Origin: CAUZJF01 sp965248605
GTDB taxonomy: Bacteria > Chloroflexota > Dehalococcoidia > Lucifugimonadales > CAUZJF01
Direction: 5' to 3'
NCBI GenBank assembly: GCA_965248605.1
Contig: CBDFJV010000007.1
Coordinates: forward strand, 434,001-498,000
DNA length: 64,000 bases
Shown here: piece by piece, positions 58,990 to 64,000 of the stretch
How positions within the stretch are numbered: position 1 is the first letter of the stretch
Layout of the letters: every line of letters starts with the position of its first letter
Translations under genes and position numbers: made by a program
Notes under the pieces: model-generated
Told to the model about the DNA's origin: nothing
Database searches by the model: none
Seen by the model: only the letters and a program-made list of their open reading frames with translations

Positions 58990-60033
58990 ATGAAAACGGA
59001 CAAAGCAAAGGCTCTGGAACTGGCCATCAGTCAGATCGACCGTCAGTTCGGCCAGGGTGCCGTCATGCGTCTGGGCGATTCGCACCCAGAGGTCCGGGCG
59101 CCGGCTATATCGACAGGCTCGCTCTCCCTCGATCTGGCCCTCGGCATCGGCGGGATCCCCAAGGGTCGCGTGACGGAGGTGTTCGGTCCGGAGGCCACCG
59201 GGAAGAGCACTGTCACCTTCCACGTGATGGCGGAGGCGCAGCGCCTCGGCGGGATGGCCGCGTACATCGACGCAGAACATGCCCTCGATGCCTCTTACGC
59301 CGCCAGATGTGGAGTCGACGCCAGCGAGATGCTCATATCCCAGCCTGACACGGCGGAGCAGGGGCTCGAAATATGCGAGTACCTGGTCCGGAGCGGCGCC
59401 ATCGACGTGGTGGTCGTCGACAGTGTCGCCGCTCTCGTGCCAAGGGCCGAGCTGGAAGGCGACATGGGCGATAGCCACATGGGCCTCCAGGCACGCATCA
59501 TGTCCCAGGCCCTGCGCAAGCTGACGGCCGCCATCAGTCGCTCGAATACCGCCGTTATCTTCGTCAACCAGATCAGGGAGAAGGTCGGTGTCGTGTGGGG
59601 CAACCCGGAGGTAACGCCGGGCGGCCGGGCGCTCAAGTTCTATAGCTCGGTACGCATCGACCTGCGCCGGCTCGAATCGATCAAGCAGGGGACGGACGTC
59701 ATCGGGGCGCGCGTCAAGGCGAGAGTCCTGAAGAATAAGGTCGCGCCACCCTTCAGGGTCGCCGAGTTCGACATCATGTTCGACGAGGGGATCAGCAAGG
59801 AAGGCGACCTTATTGAGCTCGGCGAAGAGAAGGGTGTGATCAAGAAGAGCGGGTCGTTCTACTCCTTCGAGGAAACCCGCCTCGGCCAGGGACGCGAAAA
59901 CGCCAAAGCGTTCCTAAAAGAGAATACCGAGCTTGCGGAAAAGATCGAAGGCATGATTAGAGCCGATTCAGATGCGACGATGGGCGACGGCCACGTGCCT
60001 GTCGCGGCGGCGCCCGAGGAAGTGGCAACCTAG
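58990..60033 (+). CDS. recA: Recombinase RecA
   Basis: RecA, 347 residues, for strand exchange and SOS co-protease action. Seen: the Walker A variant GPEATGKST (GPESSGKT is usual), YIDAEHALDASYA, VVVVDSVAALVPRAEL (Walker B), GLQARIMSQALRKLT, VIFVNQIREKVGV and loop GNPEVTPGGRALKFYSS. The ATG at 58990 has AAGGCGG upstream; the longer frame to 58897 would overlap the promoter. recX follows after 90 bases. Confidence 0.97.
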   Translation: MKTDKAKALELAISQIDRQFGQGAVMRLGDSHPEVRAPAISTGSLSLDLALGIGGIPKGRVTEVFGPEATGKSTVTFHVMAEAQRLGGMAAYIDAEHALDASYAARCGVDASEMLISQPDTAEQGLEICEYLVRSGAIDVVVVDSVAALVPRAELEGDMGDSHMGLQARIMSQALRKLTAAISRSNTAVIFVNQIREKVGVVWGNPEVTPGGRALKFYSSVRIDLRRLESIKQGTDVIGARVKARVLKNKVAPPFRVAEFDIMFDEGISKEGDLIELGEEKGVIKKSGSFYSFEETRLGQGRENAKAFLKENTELAEKIEGMIRADSDATMGDGHVPVAAAPEEVAT

Positions 60034-60123
60034 CGTCTCGCTGGCAATGGTTCCCGAACCGGACCCTCCATGTCGTGTTGACGCCGTCACTTTGACGCCG
60101 CCGGCGCGGTTCGCGCTCATCTC

Positions 60124-60603
60124 GTGAGCGAGACGGAGCCCTTTCAACGAGCGCACTCTGCGGCGTTGCGCTTCCTCTCCTACCGGTCTCGCAGTAAGGC
60201 GGAAGTCCGTGCCCGGCTGCGACGACGTTTCCCCGACGCGGTCGTTGAGCAGGTGCTCGACGCCCTAAGCGAACGCTCCCTGATCGACGACGCGGAGTTC
60301 GCCAATTGGTGGCAAGAAAGCCGTACATCGGCGAGCCCTCGTAGCGCCTGGGTCATCAAGAGGGAGCTCATTGCCAAAGGAGTCGACAGTGATGTGGCCA
60401 AGCAGGCCGTCGCGGACGTCGACGACGTAGAAGGTGCTTACCGCGCCGGACTCAAGATGGCGAGTCGTCTGGATGGCGCCGACTTGGCGACCTTCAGACG
60501 ACGACTACTAGGCTATCTGCAGCGGCGTGGATTCGCCGACTCGATCGCCCGCCGGACGATCGACCGGCTTTGGAGTGAGGGGAGGGAAGCGGGCAGCGTG
60601 TAG
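60124..60603 (+). CDS. recX: Regulatory protein RecX
   Basis: RecX, a modulator that limits RecA filaments, 159 residues. Seen: ALRFLSYRSRSKAEVRARLR and DALSERSLIDDAEFANWWQE, the two classic RecX blocks, SAWVIKRELIAKGVD, and FRRRLLGYLQRRGFADSIAR. The GTG at 60124 starts it. It stands 90 bases after recA, the usual recA-recX order. Confidence 0.93.
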   Translation: MSETEPFQRAHSAALRFLSYRSRSKAEVRARLRRRFPDAVVEQVLDALSERSLIDDAEFANWWQESRTSASPRSAWVIKRELIAKGVDSDVAKQAVADVDDVEGAYRAGLKMASRLDGADLATFRRRLLGYLQRRGFADSIARRTIDRLWSEGREAGSV

Positions 60604-60709
60604 GCCGTTTGGCCTCGTTCGTCTCATGGCTGTTGGACCTGTTACGAGTCTCGACTACTCCGGCCTATGCCAGACCCTCTCTGGTCGCTGTCTCTCGTCG
60701 TCCGATCTG

Positions 60710-60794
60710 ATAGGGGCGCCCCGATGCAACATCGGGGTGCGCCCGCATCCAGGGGTGAATCGCGACGCGGGCAGACACGCAGGTCTTGCCCCTA
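60710..60794. repeat. Family A repeat, copy with inverted ends
   Basis: TAGGGGCGCCCCGATG, then a CATCGGGG arm, GCGCCCGCATCCAGGGG, AATCGCGACGCGGGCAGAC and CTTGCCCCTA. The first and last seven bases (TAGGGGC, GCCCCTA) are exact inverses. It lies in the 393-base gene-free stretch 60604-60996, where no other feature is seen. Confidence 0.7.
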
Positions 60795-60996
60795 ACGTTG
60801 GTCAGGATCGCTCCGAAACCGGGCAGGTTTTTATCTCTCATGGCGTCGGAGACAACCGACATGGACGGTTCCGAACAGTGACGATGCGTCGTTGATCTTG
60901 GCGGTCCCGACCGGACCGCCGCCGACCTTCAACGTTCATTGAGCCTAATTCCGCACATCACGGTAGGCTCGACAGGTTCGCTATAGGGAGAATCCA

Positions 60997-62307
60997 GTGG
61001 AACCGACCATCGATTTAGGAATCAACGTTTACGTCCAGCTCGCGATCCTGGGGGTGAGCCTGCTGGCCGTTGCGTTTTTCAGCAGCTCCGAGGCTAGCCT
61101 CATCTCGGTTAACAAGTTCCGCATCCAACACCTCGTTGAGCAAGGGAACGAGGCCGCCGCCGCGGTCCTGTGCGTCGTCGAGAAGCATGAGAAGTTCTTC
61201 GCCGCCATACTGCTGACCGAAAACGCCTTCATAATCCTCGCGTCCTCGGTTGGTACGGCCGTCGCCATCAGTCTGTTGGGCAGCAACGCGTTCAGCGTCG
61301 TCATCGCAACCGTGGTCATGACCCTATTGATCGTCATTTTCGGCGAGATCACGCCGAAGAGCCTGGCTGCGAGAGCCTCCGAACGGTGGTCTGTGGTTGT
61401 GGCCCGGCCGGTCGAGATCATCATGACTATCGAGACGCCCATCATATTCGTTTTCACCCTTTTGCCACGAATGATCCTCAAGCTGCTGGGTGGCGCCGGC
61501 CGGCTAGTCACGCCATCGATAACTGAGGGCGAGCTGCGGATGCTGATCGACATTGCTCGTGCGGAGGGGATGGTCGAGCGTGAAGAAGCTCAGATGCTTG
61601 AGCGAGTCTTCCGGTTCGGCGACAGGCAGGTCCGCGATCTGATGACGCCTCGTACGGAGATCGTCTTCGTCGAAAGGGGCGCGACGTTGAGCCAGTTCCT
61701 GGAAATCTACGCCGAGCACTCCCATACGCGGTTCCCCGTTTTCAAAGAAGACACAGACGATATCATCGGCATCCTCTCCGCCAAGGACATCATGAAGGCG
61801 ATGTCCTCGAGCGCAATTGGTCCTGAAGACCCCGTCACCGACTTCATCCGCGACGTCCACTTCGTCCCGGAGACCAAGAGGATCGCCGAGCTTTTCGACG
61901 AGCTCAGGCAGTCCGGGAACCAGATGGCCTTTGCCATCGACGAATCTGGCGGCATATCGGGTCTCGCGACGCTCAAGAGGTTGCTCGAGGAGGTTGTGGG
62001 ACGGGTAGGAGAAGAGGGCGCCAGTCCCGAGGAGGAGTTCGAAGCGCTTGGCGAGAACACCTTTCAGGTGGATGGCGGCATGAGCATCGACGAGGCGGCC
62101 GAGGAGTTCCGGATCGGGTTGCCTGAAGGGGAATACGAGACCGTGGCGGGGTTCGTGCTTGACGTTCTCGGGCACATCCCCGACGTGGGAGAGCTTTTCA
62201 GCTATCAGGGTTTCAAGGTTGAGGTTACCAAGATGGACGGCCTGCGGATCGAGACCGTGAAGCTGACGAAGACGCCTCCTCTCACCGACGGCCGAAGCGC
62301 CGATTGA
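60997..62307 (+). CDS. CNNM/CorC (HlyC)-family membrane protein
   Basis: A 436-residue transporter-like protein. The N-terminal DUF21 membrane part (about 1-180) has FFSSSEASLISVNKFRIQHL and IFGEITPKSLAARASE. A cytoplasmic CBS pair (about 200-330) has RDLMTPRTEIVFVERGATL and HTRFPVFKEDTDDIIGILSA. The C-terminal CorC/HlyC domain has NTFQVDGGMSIDEAAEEF and YETVAGFVLDVLGHIPDVGE. The family exports or senses Mg2+/Co2+. The GTG at 60997 starts it. Its stop overlaps the tilS start (TTGA). Confidence 0.93.
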   Translation: MEPTIDLGINVYVQLAILGVSLLAVAFFSSSEASLISVNKFRIQHLVEQGNEAAAAVLCVVEKHEKFFAAILLTENAFIILASSVGTAVAISLLGSNAFSVVIATVVMTLLIVIFGEITPKSLAARASERWSVVVARPVEIIMTIETPIIFVFTLLPRMILKLLGGAGRLVTPSITEGELRMLIDIARAEGMVEREEAQMLERVFRFGDRQVRDLMTPRTEIVFVERGATLSQFLEIYAEHSHTRFPVFKEDTDDIIGILSAKDIMKAMSSSAIGPEDPVTDFIRDVHFVPETKRIAELFDELRQSGNQMAFAIDESGGISGLATLKRLLEEVVGRVGEEGASPEEEFEALGENTFQVDGGMSIDEAAEEFRIGLPEGEYETVAGFVLDVLGHIPDVGELFSYQGFKVEVTKMDGLRIETVKLTKTPPLTDGRSAD

Positions 62308-63764
62308 AGACGCCAAGAGCCGTCGCCCGCCTGGAGCGGACCGTGAAGGCCGCGGTCGAGCGGGCTGGACTCGACTCCGGCTGTGCCCTCGTCGTCGCTG
62401 TTTCGGGCGGACCTGACTCCCTGGCGATGCTCCACGCGCTAGTCCATCTGAAAGACCGGCTGCGCCTACAGCTCTGGGGCGCCCACTTGGATCACGGACT
62501 TCGCGGCGACCAATCGGCCGACGATGCCCGGTTTGTCGAGGGGACGTTTCGCGGTCTGGGAGTGGAATTCGCCTCTGAGCACACCGACGTGGCCGCCTTC
62601 CGACGGCAGCGCAAGCTTTCACTCGAGCAGGCCGCCCGCGAAGTCCGATATTCATTCCTCGGCAAGGTGGCGTCGGACCGTGGCGCCGATGCCGTCGCAT
62701 TGGGTCACACGGCCGACGATCAAGCCGAAACGGTGATGATGAATGTCATACGTGGAACGGGTATCCAAGGATTGAAGGGGATGATGCCGGTGTCGAGGCG
62801 CGAAGTGAACGGTCGATCCCTTACGCTATTTCGCCCGCTACTCGACTGCACCCGGGCGGAGACCACTGAATACTGCGCAGCTCTGGGCCTGGACCCGCGA
62901 ACCGATGAGTCCAATAGCCGGACGGAGCCAACACGGAACTGGGTCCGTCTCGATCTCCTCCCGAGAATCAGGGAGCGGAACCCGGGAATCCGCGATGCTC
63001 TGGTACGGCTAGCAGACGTTGCTGCACAGGACCTCGAACACCTCGACGCTGGGCTGGACGCGGTCTGGGACAGGGCGGTAAACGAGGATGGCGTCAGGGC
63101 CGCCGTCGACCACGAGGCCTTCGGCGAGCTCAACCGGGCGCTAAGGGCCCACCTTCTGCGCCGCGTGTTCGAGCGCATTGCAGGCGGCGACGTGCAATTG
63201 GAACAGGCCCACGTCGATGAGATGGTGAGATTGATCGCCGGTCCCGCAGGCCGGACCCTGACACTGCCCGGCGGCGTTCGGTTCAGTACCGGATATTCTG
63301 CTAGCACCGTGGCAGCTAGTGGTGAGCTGACAATCCCTATTCCGCCTTTCGACGGCGAGCAGCAGATCAACGTTCCTGGGGAGACAGAGGTCGGAGAATG
63401 GACAGTCTCGGCTCGTATTGCACGAGGGCCTACCCCTGGGCCTTCAAGAGAGGCCTTGGCTCCAGTTGGACTGGGCTCCGGCGGCGCCTCGGCGGCAGTC
63501 GACTTCGATGCGGTAGGAGACGACCTCTCGATTCGTAGTCGTAGGCCGGGAGACCGTTTCCAGCCTCTCGGTATGTCTCAGTCCAAGAAGCTCCAGGACT
63601 TCATGGTGGACGCCAAGGTCCCGCGAGAATGGAGAGACAGGGTGCCGCTTGTCGCTTCGCCACGAGGCATCTTGTGGGTTGCGGGGTGGCGCGTCGCTCA
63701 CTGGGCGCGGGTGCAGGCGACCACTACACAGGTGCTGGAGATCGAACTTCAGCCAGCAGGCTGA
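62304..63764 (+). CDS. tilS: tRNA(Ile)-lysidine synthase
   Basis: TilS converts C34 of tRNA(Ile)(CAU) to lysidine, needed for AUA decoding, 486 residues. The PP-loop SGGPDS is in VVAVSGGPDSLAMLHALVHL; further blocks are AHLDHGLRGDQSADDARFVE, GHTADDQAETVMMNVIRGTG and DESNSRTEPTRNWVRLDLLP. The C-terminal RRPGDRFQPLGMSQSKKLQD and DFMVDAKVPREWRDRVPLVA belong to its substrate domain. The TTG at 62304 overlaps the preceding stop, so the genes are coupled. Confidence 0.95.
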   Translation: MKTPRAVARLERTVKAAVERAGLDSGCALVVAVSGGPDSLAMLHALVHLKDRLRLQLWGAHLDHGLRGDQSADDARFVEGTFRGLGVEFASEHTDVAAFRRQRKLSLEQAAREVRYSFLGKVASDRGADAVALGHTADDQAETVMMNVIRGTGIQGLKGMMPVSRREVNGRSLTLFRPLLDCTRAETTEYCAALGLDPRTDESNSRTEPTRNWVRLDLLPRIRERNPGIRDALVRLADVAAQDLEHLDAGLDAVWDRAVNEDGVRAAVDHEAFGELNRALRAHLLRRVFERIAGGDVQLEQAHVDEMVRLIAGPAGRTLTLPGGVRFSTGYSASTVAASGELTIPIPPFDGEQQINVPGETEVGEWTVSARIARGPTPGPSREALAPVGLGSGGASAAVDFDAVGDDLSIRSRRPGDRFQPLGMSQSKKLQDFMVDAKVPREWRDRVPLVASPRGILWVAGWRVAHWARVQATTTQVLEIELQPAG

Positions 63765-63790
63765 CCTCGGGGCGCTAGGGCGGCGCTAGC

Positions 63791-64000
63791 CTACATCACG
63801 CGGTCGAGCCGCGGGTTCGCGGTGACCCCGGGAATGCGACCCTTCTTTGCCACCGGACGGCCCTCGATCTCGTGGATGTCGGCGCCGAACGGGTTCGGCG
63901 ACGCCAACGCGATGTGGGTGCCAACACCGAAGGTGTCAACTGGGGCTCCGGACTCGACGAAGCTTCTTATGCGCTCCGGTGTGAAGCCGCCCGTGACCAT
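63791..64000 (-). CDS. Nicotinate phosphoribosyltransferase, C-terminal part
   Basis: The last 69 codons of a gene that continues past the right edge. ERIRSFVESGAPVDTFGVGT, then GRPVAKKGRIPGV, is the C-terminal pattern of nicotinate phosphoribosyltransferases (PncB-like), which make NaMN for NAD salvage. No start is seen. It is convergent with tilS, 26 bases apart. Confidence 0.8.
   Translation of the reverse strand: MVTGGFTPERIRSFVESGAPVDTFGVGTHIALASPNPFGADIHEIEGRPVAKKGRIPGVTANPRLDRVM

Noticed and set aside
61504..62700. 398-codon minus-strand ORF
   Set aside because: Shadow of the CorC-type gene and tilS.

Overview
The window is about 64 kb of GC-rich bacterial chromosome. The gene style is monoderm-like and points to Chloroflexota, perhaps Dehalococcoidia/SAR202. 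That is inferred from the mix of GatCAB, a T-box trp leader, a sortase, many Kelch lipoproteins, a SARP-type regulator and the intergenic repeat families. No rRNA or tRNA gene and no CRISPR array was seen.

Layout. 1-5.5 kb: end of a TIM-barrel isomerase, an SDR oxidoreductase and a DNA-maintenance run (recO, recR, ybaB, dnaX, ybeY). 5.7-15 kb: hflK-hflC, a membrane protein with an HExxH motif, a SARP regulator, small proteins, an IS1182-type element, a TlpA-like thioredoxin and a sortase. 15-19.1 kb: gatC-gatA followed by three overlapping genes, an AAC(6')-like acetyltransferase, a Gfo/Idh/MocA oxidoreductase and a streptothricin-acetyltransferase-like protein. 19.2-21 kb: a 1.85-kb segment bounded by 20-bp inverted repeats, with a DUF3800 gene and a decayed transposase. 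21.4-32.7 kb: three Kelch-propeller lipoproteins and an LppX-like lipoprotein, mixed with pth, a large unknown protein and an RNase HI-MoaC fusion. 32.7-37.4 kb: moaA, rdgB, class I fructose-bisphosphate aldolase, fructose-1,6-bisphosphatase, a Uma2 protein and a tautomerase.

37.4-41 kb is a T-box-controlled trpS-trpE-trpG operon in which the Trp specifier, the antiterminator and the terminator can all be read. At 41.9-43.9 kb a TGT-like gene overlaps a gene resembling the ArmA/RmtB/FmrO 16S rRNA (G1405) methyltransferases. That gene is split by a 123-bp non-autonomous element, and removing the element plus one CTAG restores a 269-codon frame. Four identical copies of the element lie in the window. 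At 44-50.3 kb are a lone receiver protein and an apparent stress locus: a NarL-type kinase and regulator, two PspA/IM30 proteins, and two membrane proteins that repeat the kinase's own membrane domain.

50.5-58.5 kb: VTT, Nudix-like, Tag-like and two TenA-like proteins, an IS1380 element, three decayed promoter-hairpin-HTH modules and a creatininase-family enzyme. 58.9-64 kb: recA-recX with a visible promoter, a CorC/HlyC-type protein, tilS and the end of a nicotinate phosphoribosyltransferase.

The most notable items are the element-split 16S methyltransferase, the PspA/two-component locus, the RNase HI-MoaC fusion, the coupled acetyltransferase operon, the DUF3800 mobile segment and a fresh 702-bp in-frame duplication in a Kelch lipoprotein.
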